DNA of 59,884 nt, from contig NZ_VJZE01000011.1 in assembly GCF_009377205.1 (NCBI RefSeq), positions 1 to 59,884 of the forward strand. The letters run 5' to 3'. Numbering within the stretch: the first letter of the stretch is position 1; each line of letters opens with the position of its first letter. Source of the stretch: Streptomyces phyllanthi (GTDB lineage: Bacteria; Actinomycetota; Actinomycetes; Streptomycetales; Streptomycetaceae). Shown one piece after another: positions 1 to 7,279 of this stretch. Both the position numbers and the translations under genes were made by a program. A model generated the notes under the pieces. It ran no database searches. It saw only the letters and a program-made list of their open reading frames with translations, and was not told where the DNA came from.

Positions 1-183
1 GTGCGTGAGCACCGGGCGCCCTTCCTTGCCACCGGGAGCCGGTCATGTCGCCGCGCTGTTCACCCTGCGTTCACCCAAATGTCGTCCTGACGGGCCCCGG
101 CCACGGCACCGGCCTATCGTGGAGCGCAGTTTTAGCCCCGTTCCCCGGCGGCGCCGGCACGCACATGAAAGGTGGCACGAGCA

Positions 184-444
184 ATGGACAGTTCTCTTCG
201 AGAGCTCGCCGAGTGCACGGTCGGCACTCAGGACTTCAATGTGGGCCTCGCACGCGACCCGAAGATCACCCTGAGCCGTCTCGACCAGGCCACCGGGGCT
301 TCCGGAGCGGAATCGGAGGAGGGGTCTCCCGCTGAACGCGCCGCTTCGCTGTATGACGCGATACGCGAGATGAGCACGTACGGATCGGAGATAGCCGCGG
401 AAAAGCGTGGACGTGATGGTGACGGCCGCTTCCGCAAACCGTGA
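184..444 (+). CDS. Small hypothetical protein (86 aa)
   Basis: Soluble, acidic small protein of unknown function. The ATG at 184 is preferred because AAAGGTGG lies about 8-15 bases upstream; a GTG at 172 in the same frame would overlap that ribosome site. The protein has no signal peptide, membrane segment or motif that I recognise. It reads MDSSLRELAEC at the start, has a Gly/Ser/Glu-rich middle and ends in a basic tail (KRGRDGDGRFRKP). Codons end mostly in G or C, which supports real coding. It lies 76 bases upstream of a membrane-protein gene on the same strand, so the two could be co-transcribed. Confidence 0.5.
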   Translation: MDSSLRELAECTVGTQDFNVGLARDPKITLSRLDQATGASGAESEEGSPAERAASLYDAIREMSTYGSEIAAEKRGRDGDGRFRKP

Positions 445-520
445 GGAGGGTGAGGCGACGAGGAGCTGAGCCGCGAACACGCGGCTCAGTGGGAGTGGCC
501 GTCGACCGGCGGGGGCTGTG

Positions 521-1084
521 ATGACCACCGAAAGACAGTTCGATGCGGACCCGCATCCGGAGGAGCCCAGCGGGCGCACCCTGGGCGACAAGTACTTCAA
601 GGAGTTCGTAGGGCTCGTCCATGTGAGTCTGAGGAGCTGGTGGTGGGGAGAGCCGCTGGGAGCGGCCTGCGGCGCGGCGGGGGGCGCCTGGCTCGGTCAT
701 GACGGCGACCTGCCGATAGAGGAGACCCTGGGGGTCGCCGTCTCCATGGTGGGCGTCATCATCGGGTCGGTGTTCGCGATCCTGGCGATGATCACCCGCG
801 CCTGCGACAACACCTTTCTGAGAAAAGCCAGAAAGGCTCGCATCCTGCCCATCACGAACTACCTGTGGCCGTTCTTCACCGTGATCGCCATGGGAGTCCT
901 GTCCACCATCTTCCTTCTGGTGGTGGCCGGAGTTCCCGAGGACGCTCCGAGTGCCATACGGATGATGGCCGGGGCGGCGGCGGGATTCTGCGTCATATGG
1001 ACGCTGGCCAGCCTTCTGCCCGCTCTGGGGGCTCTCATCGTTTTCACCCGCCTCATCGAGAAGACCTCCGGGGTGAGTGAGTGA
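521..1084 (+). CDS. Multi-pass membrane protein, unknown function
   Basis: Integral membrane protein of 187 residues. A charged cytoplasmic N-terminus (about 1-40) is followed by hydrophobic stretches at roughly 70-92, 115-137 and 148-176, with a weaker Gly/Ala-rich one near 46-58. A basic loop (FLRKARKARI, about 99-108) between the first two strong helices should be cytoplasmic. The ATG at 521 is chosen over the GTG at 518 because GGGGG lies 5-9 bases upstream of the ATG. I recognise no family. A strong hairpin follows immediately, so this is the last gene of its transcript; the preceding small ORF may be its partner. Confidence 0.65.
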   Translation: MTTERQFDADPHPEEPSGRTLGDKYFKEFVGLVHVSLRSWWWGEPLGAACGAAGGAWLGHDGDLPIEETLGVAVSMVGVIIGSVFAILAMITRACDNTFLRKARKARILPITNYLWPFFTVIAMGVLSTIFLLVVAGVPEDAPSAIRMMAGAAAGFCVIWTLASLLPALGALIVFTRLIEKTSGVSE

Positions 1085-1099
1085 AGGCGGCGGAAAAGA

Positions 1100-1140
1100 C
1101 ACCGGTGCGGGAGACGCCCTTCGCGTCTCCCGCACCGGTG
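1100..1140. terminator. Bidirectional hairpin terminator
   Basis: A perfect 18-bp inverted repeat (1100-1117 with 1123-1140, 5-base loop) lies between two convergent genes, 15 bases after the plus-strand stop and 11 before the minus-strand stop. Like most Streptomyces terminators it lacks a long T tract. Confidence 0.85.
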
Positions 1141-1151
1141 GGTGCTCGGCG

Positions 1152-1652
1152 TCATTCGTCGACGTTGAGCTCCAGGTGGACGTAACGACCGGCCAGGGTG
1201 ATGTACCCGTCCCCGTAGGCGGAGCGGTAGTGGCCGGTGCCGCCGGTGACGGCGGTCTTCGCGGTCACGCTCTGCCAACGGTTGTAGGTGATCATGTCGC
1301 TGAGCGTCAGCGTCCCCTTCTTCAGGCGCAGGGTCCGCGTGCACTGCATGGTCACCCAGTCGCCGTGGGCGCGGACCGCACTGCACTCCGACTCACCGTC
1401 ACCGACGTGCGTCAGGTGCTTCTTCTTGCCCGGCTTCCCCGTCTTCTTGGCGTACAGCTCCAGGTGGGCCACCCAGCTGTCACCGGTCCGGATGCGCCCG
1501 GGCATGGTGTCGAACGCGTTGATGCCGGTCAGCTCCACCCGCTCGATGTCGTTGTCCTTGTCCTTCTCCTCGGCGTGTGCCAACGACGGGAGAAGGGCGA
1601 ACGTGGCGGTGAGAGCGGTGACGACTGCACCACGGACAGCCGATTTGATCAC
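1152..1652 (-). CDS. Secreted allene-oxide-cyclase-barrel-like protein
   Basis: Exported protein of 166 residues. The Sec signal peptide is clear: basic start, hydrophobic core ALTATFALLPSLA and a probable AHA|EE cleavage near residue 27. The mature part is rich in beta strands and holds GGTGHYRSAYGDGYI near the C-terminus, the GGTGxYxxAxGxG signature of the dirigent / allene-oxide-cyclase-like barrel superfamily. Two cysteines (in SECSAV and MQCTRT) could form a disulfide. Bacterial members have no settled function; a small-molecule binding or secreted barrel role is only a family-level guess. The adjacent minus-strand gene is a clear paralogue, so the pair arose by tandem duplication. Confidence 0.7.
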   Translation of the reverse strand: MIKSAVRGAVVTALTATFALLPSLAHAEEKDKDNDIERVELTGINAFDTMPGRIRTGDSWVAHLELYAKKTGKPGKKKHLTHVGDGESECSAVRAHGDWVTMQCTRTLRLKKGTLTLSDMITYNRWQSVTAKTAVTGGTGHYRSAYGDGYITLAGRYVHLELNVDE

Positions 1653-1730
1653 GGAACCTCCAGGCCGAAGAAAGTGCCCCAGGCCTTCCGGAGCATGGGC
1701 GAGTCATTGCGGTCGGGCGAGAGGCACCGA

Positions 1731-2219
1731 TCAGTCATCGATGTACAGGTCGTAGTGGACGCGGTCACCCTCCTGGGTGATGTAGCCCTCTCCCTCGGCG
1801 TCGTTGTAGAGGCCCGTGCCACCCGCGATGGCCGTCTTCGCCGTGATGGGCTTGTCGTCCACGCGGGTGACCATGTCGTGCAGGGTGATCTCCCCGCCCT
1901 TCAGGCGCAGCACGCGCGTGCACTGGGTGGTCAGCCGGTGCTCGTCGGCGTGGACGGCGACGCACCGCGCACTGGCGTCGCCGAGGAACTTCTTGCCCTT
2001 GGACTTCTTGTTCTCGGAGTACAGGTCCTGGTAGGTGACCCAGCCGGCGCCCGGCTCCATGTGCTTGGGGGCGGTGTCGACCGTGGTGTAACCGGTGAAC
2101 TTCATCCGCACGATGTCCTCGTCCCCGGCGTCCGCCGAGGCCTGCGCGGACAGGGAGAGGGTCAGTACGGCGGTCAGCGCGCCGGCCGTCATGGCGCGGC
2201 GGACAGTGGCAGAAGGCAT
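1731..2219 (-). CDS. Secreted allene-oxide-cyclase-barrel-like protein, paralogue
   Basis: Paralogue of the preceding downstream gene, 162 residues. The ATG at 2219 is chosen over upstream options because GGGAGGA lies at ideal spacing and the protein then starts with a proper signal peptide (basic MPSATVRRAM, hydrophobic ALTAVLTLSLSA, cleavage after QASA). The mature region shares with its neighbour the two cysteines (ARCVAV, TQCTRV), the RLKGG segment and the GGTGLYNDAEGEGYI motif of the dirigent/AOC-like barrel fold. Both proteins end in an acidic tail. The gap to the neighbour is 78 bases, so co-transcription is likely. Function unknown. Confidence 0.7.
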   Translation of the reverse strand: MPSATVRRAMTAGALTAVLTLSLSAQASADAGDEDIVRMKFTGYTTVDTAPKHMEPGAGWVTYQDLYSENKKSKGKKFLGDASARCVAVHADEHRLTTQCTRVLRLKGGEITLHDMVTRVDDKPITAKTAIAGGTGLYNDAEGEGYITQEGDRVHYDLYIDD

Positions 2220-2381
2220 GCATCCTCCCGGGGGTGACTGCGTGTGCCCGGCCTTGGGGCACCGGCGAGTCATTCCATGCGGCGAAACCCCGCCGGACAA
2301 CGCGCCTTGCGTGTCAGCACCGCAAATGCCACTCGAACAGGGGAAACGGGCGGTCACCGGCACAGCGGGAGGGAGAACAGG

Positions 2382-2435
2382 GGCGGCCCCTTTCGCGCGC
2401 ACCGGCCACCGGCCGTGCGTGTGAAAGGGGCCGCC
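2382..2435. terminator. Hairpin terminator
   Basis: A 13-bp perfect inverted repeat (2382-2394 with 2423-2435) with a partly self-complementary GC-rich loop lies 12 bases beyond the stop of the minus-strand phosphatase gene and upstream of the secreted-barrel gene. Confidence 0.7.
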
Positions 2436-2447
2436 TCAGGGCCGTCA

Positions 2448-4634
2448 CTAGGTGGTGGCAGGCACCCCGAGCTCGAACCAGACCACCTTGCCGGCGGAGA
2501 GGCGGGTCGCTCCCCACCTCCTGGCCACCTTGTTCACCAGGAACAGTCCGCGCCCGCCCTCGTCCGTGGCGCGCGCCGTGCGCAGCCGCGGCAGCTGGGG
2601 CACGTCGTCGGTGACCTCGCAGCGCAGCACGTCCGTACGGAGCAGCCGGAGGGTGACCGGGCGGGTGGCGTACCGCACCGCGTTGGTCACGACCTCGCTG
2701 ATCAGCAGCTCCACGGAGTCGCTCAGCTCCTCCAGGCCCCAGCGCGACAGTGCGTGCCGGGCCAGGCGCCGGGCGCGGCCGGGGGCCATCTCCTCCGGCT
2801 CCAGGAACCAGTACGCGACGTCACTGGGGGCGATCCCGTCGAAGCGGGCGGCGAGCAGCGCGATGTCGTCGTCCCGGTCACCCGGGCCGAGCATGTCGAG
2901 CACCTCGTCGCACAGCGCCTCCAGCGGCGGCGGATGGTCCGGGCCGGTCAGCTGCGCGGTGGCGGCGAGCTTCTCGCGCAGCTGTTCTATGCCGGTCCAT
3001 ACGTCCCTGAGGCGGGACTCGACCAGACCGTCGGTGTAGAGCAGCAGCGTGGCTCCGGCGGGCGCGTCCAGCTCGACCGCCTCGAAGTCCACCCCGCCCA
3101 CGCCGATCGGCGCCCCCGGCGGTACCCGCAGTACCTCGGCCCGGCCGCCCAGGTGCAGCAGGACCGGCGGCGGATGCCCGGCGTTGGCGATGGTGATCCG
3201 GTGCGAGACCGGGTCGTAGACCGCGTACAGGCAGGTCGCCATGCGGTCGGTGCCCAGGCGCTGGGCCTGCTCGTCGAGGTGGTGCAGCACCTCCTGCGGC
3301 GGCAGGTCGAGCCCGGCCAGGGTCTGCGCGGTCGTGCGCAGCTGGCCCATGATCGCGGCCGAGGTCATGGAGTGGCCCATCACGTCGCCCACGACCAGGG
3401 CGACCCGGCTGCCGGGCAGCGGGATCGCGTCGTACCAGTCGCCGCCGACCCTCGCGGTCTCGGCGGCCGGGAGGTAGCGGTGCGCGAGCCGTACACCGGT
3501 GGGGCGCGGCAGCGTCTCGGGCAGCATCGTGCGCTGCAACTCGTCGGCGATGTAGGCCTCACGGCCGTACAGCACCGCCTTGTCGATGCCGAGCGCGCTG
3601 TGCGTGGCCAGCTGGGCGGCGACCAGCAGGTCGTCCTGCTCGAACGCCATCCGCTCCGGGCGGCGCAGGAACAGGGCCGCGCCGATCACCCGGCGCCGGC
3701 CGCGCAGCGGGGCCAGGATCGCCCGCTGTCCCGACGGCACCGTGAACTCGCTGTCCTCACCGATCAGCTCGGGCAGCGCGGCACGGGCCGCGGGCGCGTC
3801 CGCGAACACGGGCCGTACACCGCGCAGCACTTCGGCGAGCGCGCCCCCGGGCCGTACCTGGCACAGCTCCGCCGTGACCGCCGACAGGTCGGCGGGCTCC
3901 TGCTGGACCGCGGGCATGAACCCGTTCTCGGTGTCGCGCTCCGCCGGGATCCGGTCGGTACGGCGCAGCCGCAGCACGAGGGGACCGACCGGCCGCTCGT
4001 CGCCCACCGGCAGCGGCTCGCGCAGATAGACGAGGATCGCGTCCGAGAACGTCGGCACGGTGGCCCGGCACAGACCCATCACGATCTCGTCCAGGTCGAT
4101 GCCCCGGGCGATCCGCCGGGTCGCCGCGCCCACGAACCGCAGCCGGTCCCCGTCACGCCGCATGGGCATGGGACTGCCGGGCGGCAGCCCCTGACCCCTG
4201 CGCCGCTCCTGCCCGTCCGACACGCTCGCGGACCGCTCCTGGTCGCCGCCCGGCTGGGCCGGGATGCTCTCCGGAGCGGGGCGCGGTCGGTGCGCGTCGG
4301 ACTCGGTGGCCGCGGGCTGGGAGTGCTCCGGCCCGCCGGCCGCGGAGGTGTCGCTGGTGGCGGAGGCGCCGCCGTTCGCGGTGGTGCCAGGGCCGGGGGA
4401 GGCACCCTGGGAGCCCTTGGCGCAGGGCGTCGTACCCGGCTCGGCGGGTGCGTCGCCCATGCGCGCCTGTGCCGGTAAAGCGGCGGAGGAGGGCAGCTGG
4501 AGCGGTTCGGTGGCCGGCATCGGCAGTGCCTCCGGGGTACGCAGGAGCGCCCCGCGGGGGTCCGCGGGGCCCGCGCCCGGCTGGGGGCGCTCGTGGTGGG
4601 AGGTCGAGTGCTCCGTCACGCGTGTCGAATCCAT
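2448..4634 (-). CDS. GAF-SpoIIE phosphatase-HATPase regulator (RsbU/RsbW-like fusion)
   Basis: Cytosolic signalling protein of 728 residues. Residues 1 to about 165 are low-complexity Pro/Ala/Gly-rich linker. A GAF-type sensor occupies about 175-350. The PPM/SpoIIE serine phosphatase domain spans about 360-597 and shows its metal-binding acidic motifs GGDWYDA, GDVMGHS, YTDGLVE and DRDDDIAL. A GHKL ATPase of the anti-sigma type (about 600-728) carries ELLISEVVTNAVRYA (N box) and DEGGRGLFLV (G box). Fusions of this kind are thought to phosphorylate and dephosphorylate STAS anti-sigma antagonists and so control sigma factors of the SigB/SigF group; the partner is not in the window. The ATG at 4634 has only a weak ribosome site. 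Confidence 0.88.
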   Translation of the reverse strand: MDSTRVTEHSTSHHERPQPGAGPADPRGALLRTPEALPMPATEPLQLPSSAALPAQARMGDAPAEPGTTPCAKGSQGASPGPGTTANGGASATSDTSAAGGPEHSQPAATESDAHRPRPAPESIPAQPGGDQERSASVSDGQERRRGQGLPPGSPMPMRRDGDRLRFVGAATRRIARGIDLDEIVMGLCRATVPTFSDAILVYLREPLPVGDERPVGPLVLRLRRTDRIPAERDTENGFMPAVQQEPADLSAVTAELCQVRPGGALAEVLRGVRPVFADAPAARAALPELIGEDSEFTVPSGQRAILAPLRGRRRVIGAALFLRRPERMAFEQDDLLVAAQLATHSALGIDKAVLYGREAYIADELQRTMLPETLPRPTGVRLAHRYLPAAETARVGGDWYDAIPLPGSRVALVVGDVMGHSMTSAAIMGQLRTTAQTLAGLDLPPQEVLHHLDEQAQRLGTDRMATCLYAVYDPVSHRITIANAGHPPPVLLHLGGRAEVLRVPPGAPIGVGGVDFEAVELDAPAGATLLLYTDGLVESRLRDVWTGIEQLREKLAATAQLTGPDHPPPLEALCDEVLDMLGPGDRDDDIALLAARFDGIAPSDVAYWFLEPEEMAPGRARRLARHALSRWGLEELSDSVELLISEVVTNAVRYATRPVTLRLLRTDVLRCEVTDDVPQLPRLRTARATDEGGRGLFLVNKVARRWGATRLSAGKVVWFELGVPATT

Positions 4635-4992
4635 CCGTCCGGGACTGCGCGCCGTGCGTGCAGTTCGTCGCGCAGCAAGCCCGTTGTTTCGTCCCGCAGA
4701 AGTCCCGATACCCGGAATACGTGCCCAGGGAACGGAATTCCCGCGTGGCCAGAGGGAGTTCCTGTGCCACAGACGGTACCCGCCGACCCGGCCGCAGACG
4801 ACACCGATCGCGCGGCCCGTGCGAGTGGACCTGTCCGGTCCGTACCGATGTAGCCCTCGTACCCCTTGATCACGTCCTGCCGCCCCTCGGTGACGTATGG
4901 TCAGGCACTGCGCATCGTGCGGGAGTTGCCCCTGTGAAAGTACTTTGCGGAGGACGATCCTACGGTTGTGGACCGGGGGCGCATCAAGGGTC
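4635..4992. other. 358-bp interval between DUF402 gene and phosphatase gene
   Basis: Both flanking genes run on the minus strand, so this should hold the phosphatase promoter. Apart from the possible small plus-strand ORF at 4764-4853 I see no convincing gene, repeat or hairpin here. Confidence 0.4.
4764..4853 (+). CDS. Possible 29-aa small ORF
   Basis: A GTG at 4764 is preceded at good spacing by AGAGGGAG and opens a 29-codon frame ending at TAG (4853). The peptide is polar and Pro/Ala/Asp-rich, with no membrane segment. It lies in the otherwise gene-free interval between two minus-strand genes and overlaps nothing else that is supported. No homologue is known to me; the ribosome site is the main argument. 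Confidence 0.25.
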   Translation: MPQTVPADPAADDTDRAARASGPVRSVPM

Positions 4993-5685
4993 TCACGACG
5001 AGATGTGCGCCGGAGTGCGGTCCCAGTCGTCCGGAAGGGAGGGTACGCCCCATTCGGGGTTCGGGCGCCAGTGCTGCCACCCTTCCGAGAAAGGCGGGCC
5101 CCAGGCGTTGATCACCTCCACCGCGCGGCGGCCCGCCGCGCGCACCCGCTCGGCGAGTTGGCGGTCCATCAGCCCGTCCCGCTGGGCCTGTGCGAACTCG
5201 TCCTCGTCGTGCCAGCGCCAACTGCGGTCCGGGCGCACCGAGATGTCCAGGAAGTGGTCCTCGGAGTCCACACCGCCCTCCCAACGGGTCTGCGGCGCCT
5301 CCAGGTTCACGTACCAGTTCTTGAACCGCCAGCCCGGCTCCCAGAACAGCCACACGGACCACGGCTCGCCGGGCCGGGCCAGCTTCAGCACGCCCGTGCC
5401 GAACCAGCGGTCCCGCTGCACGGTCCGCGGCTTGGTGTAGCGGGACTCCAGCGGTTCGACGTGCACCGGGGTGCCGTCGGCGAGCACGGGCTTGACGCAC
5501 TCGGTACCGGACGCCAGCCACACGGCGAGCACCTCGTCGTCGTCCCGTACGACGGTGACGGGGCGCACGATGTGGAAGCCCTCGCCGGCGTTCTCCCGGT
5601 AGCGCCACAGGATCTGGCTCCCGGGCGTCCAATGAGCAGCCGATCCGCCTTTTTCCACTCGTCCCACCGCTGCCTCATCCGTCAT
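4993..5685 (-). CDS. DUF402 family protein (FomD-like hydrolase fold)
   Basis: Soluble protein of 230 residues with the DUF402 domain over about residues 80-200. The family hallmarks are visible: WLFWEPGWRFKNWYVNLEAP, then the acidic metal-site region ..GGVDSEDHFLDISVRPDRSWRWHDEDEFAQA. FomD of fosfomycin biosynthesis belongs to this family and hydrolyses a cytidylylated phosphonate; most relatives, including this one, are probably metal-dependent phosphodiesterases of unknown substrate. No phosphonate genes are nearby. It lies between fumC and the phosphatase gene, matching the gene order I recall in S. coelicolor. No Shine-Dalgarno sequence precedes the ATG; a -10-like TAATAT is 7 bases upstream, so a leaderless mRNA is possible. 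Confidence 0.85.
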   Translation of the reverse strand: MTDEAAVGRVEKGGSAAHWTPGSQILWRYRENAGEGFHIVRPVTVVRDDDEVLAVWLASGTECVKPVLADGTPVHVEPLESRYTKPRTVQRDRWFGTGVLKLARPGEPWSVWLFWEPGWRFKNWYVNLEAPQTRWEGGVDSEDHFLDISVRPDRSWRWHDEDEFAQAQRDGLMDRQLAERVRAAGRRAVEVINAWGPPFSEGWQHWRPNPEWGVPSLPDDWDRTPAHISS

Positions 5686-5691
5686 GCACAG

Positions 5692-5697
5692 ATATTA
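5692..5697 (-). promoter_or_regulatory. Candidate -10 box of a leaderless promoter
   Basis: TAATAT (minus strand) ends 7 bases before the ATG of the DUF402 gene, which lacks a ribosome-binding site. That geometry would place the transcript start at or next to the A of the start codon. The -35 region is not recognisable, so this is tentative. Confidence 0.3.
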
Positions 5698-5799
5698 GGT
5701 GCCGTACGCATACGACGCCCCGGCGGGCGTCACGGTTCACGCCTTGGCGGGAATCGGTCACGGGCGCGTCACGCGGGGCCGCAGGGGCGTCATCTCCGG

Positions 5800-7185
5800 T
5801 TACGGACGCGTCATCCGCAGGACATCCAGCGCCTCGTCCAGCTGCTCGAGGGTGAGGTCGCCGCGCTCCACGTACCCGCTCTCGATCACGACCTCCCGGA
5901 TCGTCCTCCGCTCGGCCAGCGACTTCTTGGCCACCTTCGCGGCCTCCTCGTACCCGATGTACTTGTTCAGCGGCGTGACGACGGAGGGCGACGACTCGGC
6001 GTACTCGCGGGCCCGTTCGCGGTGCGCGACGATCCCGTCGACGGTGCGGTCGGCGAGCAGCCGCGAGACGTTCGCGAGCAGCCGGATCGACTCCAGGACG
6101 TTCTTGGCGATCACGGGCAGCATCACGTTGAGCTCGAAGTTGCCCGCGGCCCCCGCGGCGGCGACCGTGGCGTCGTTCCCGGTGACCTGCGCGGCGACCA
6201 TCAGCGCCGCCTCGGGGATCACGGGGTTGACCTTGCCCGGCATGATGGAGGAGCCGGGCTGGAGGTCGGGCAGGGAGATCTCGGCGAGCCCGGTGCGCGG
6301 CCCGGAGGCCATCCACCGCAGATCGTTGGCGATCTTGGTGAGGGACACGGCGATGGTCCGGAGCTGCCCGCTGGTCTCCACGATCCCGTCCCGCGCGCCC
6401 TGCGCCTCGAAGTGGTCGCGGGCCTCGGTGAGGGGGAGCCCGGTGGCCCGGGCGACCTCCTCGATGACGGCGGCGGAGAAGCCGGGCGGGGTGTTGATGC
6501 CGGTGCCCACGGCCGTGCCGCCGAGGGGCAGTTCGGCGAGACGGGGCAGCGAGGCCCGGAGCCGCTCGACGCCGTACCGGATCTGCGCCGCGTACCCGCC
6601 GAACTCCTGGCCCAGCGTCACGGGCGTGGCGTCCATGAGGTGGGTCCGCCCGGACTTCACCACATCGGCGAACTCCTCGGACTTGCGGGCCAGGGAGTCG
6701 GCCAGGTGCTCCAGGGCCGGGATCAGATCGCGGGTCACGGCGGCCGTGGCGGCGATGTGGATGGACGAGGGGAACACGTCGTTGGAGGACTGCGAGGCGT
6801 TGACGTGGTCGTTCGGATGTACGTCCCGGCCGAGCCGTTCACTGGCGAGGGTGGCGACGACCTCGTTGGTGTTCATGTTGGACGAGGTGCCGGAGCCGGT
6901 CTGGAACACGTCCACCGGGAAGTGCTCGTCCCACCGCCCCTCGGCGACCTCCGCGGCGGCCTCCTGGACGGCCTCGGCGACATCCTTGTCGAGCACCCCG
7001 AGCCGGGCGTTGACCTTCGCGGCGGCGCCCTTGATCCGGGCGAGGGCCTCGATGTGCGCGCGTTCGAGATGCTGTCCGGAGACGGGGAAGTTCTCCACGG
7101 CCCGCTGGGTCTGGGCCCGCCACTTCGCGTGGGCGGGGACGCGGATCTCTCCCATGGAGTCGTGCTCGATGCGGTAGTCGCTCAT
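5800..7185 (-). CDS. fumC: Fumarate hydratase, class II
   Basis: Class II fumarase: reversible hydration of fumarate to L-malate in the TCA cycle, cytosolic, iron-independent homotetramer. The 461-residue length is normal. It holds the fumarase/aspartase superfamily signature [11 protein letters not shown] (about 315-325), with the catalytic serine in the flexible loop, plus [30 protein letters not shown] and the [18 protein letters not shown] segment that binds substrate and supplies the catalytic base region. Full length with no defects. The window also encodes an oxygen-sensitive class I enzyme, so the organism carries both. The gene stands alone downstream of the minus-strand FG-GAP gene, separated by hairpins. 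Confidence 0.97.
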   Translation of the reverse strand: MSDYRIEHDSMGEIRVPAHAKWRAQTQRAVENFPVSGQHLERAHIEALARIKGAAAKVNARLGVLDKDVAEAVQEAAAEVAEGRWDEHFPVDVFQTGSGTSSNMNTNEVVATLASERLGRDVHPNDHVNASQSSNDVFPSSIHIAATAAVTRDLIPALEHLADSLARKSEEFADVVKSGRTHLMDATPVTLGQEFGGYAAQIRYGVERLRASLPRLAELPLGGTAVGTGINTPPGFSAAVIEEVARATGLPLTEARDHFEAQGARDGIVETSGQLRTIAVSLTKIANDLRWMASGPRTGLAEISLPDLQPGSSIMPGKVNPVIPEAALMVAAQVTGNDATVAAAGAAGNFELNVMLPVIAKNVLESIRLLANVSRLLADRTVDGIVAHRERAREYAESSPSVVTPLNKYIGYEEAAKVAKKSLAERRTIREVVIESGYVERGDLTLEQLDEALDVLRMTRP

Positions 7186-7195
7186 GACGGGTTCA

Positions 7196-7268
7196 GCGCT
7201 GCCGCGGACGGGGTTGTTCCCCGGCCGCGGCAGCGCCTGCCCGGACGGGCCGACGGTGACGTCGGCCC
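7196..7268 (-). terminator. Two consecutive hairpins after the FG-GAP gene
   Basis: Between the stop of the FG-GAP gene (7280) and the fumC start (7185) lie two GC-rich perfect inverted repeats: 8 bp (7247-7254 with 7261-7268) and 12 bp (7196-7207 with 7225-7236). Together they should end the upstream transcript and insulate fumC. Confidence 0.7.
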
Positions 7269-7279
7269 GGGGGCACCGG

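Noticed and set aside
4616..4873. 85-codon minus-strand frame overlapping the phosphatase start
   Set aside because: Overlaps the phosphatase N-terminus in another frame and has no ribosome site.
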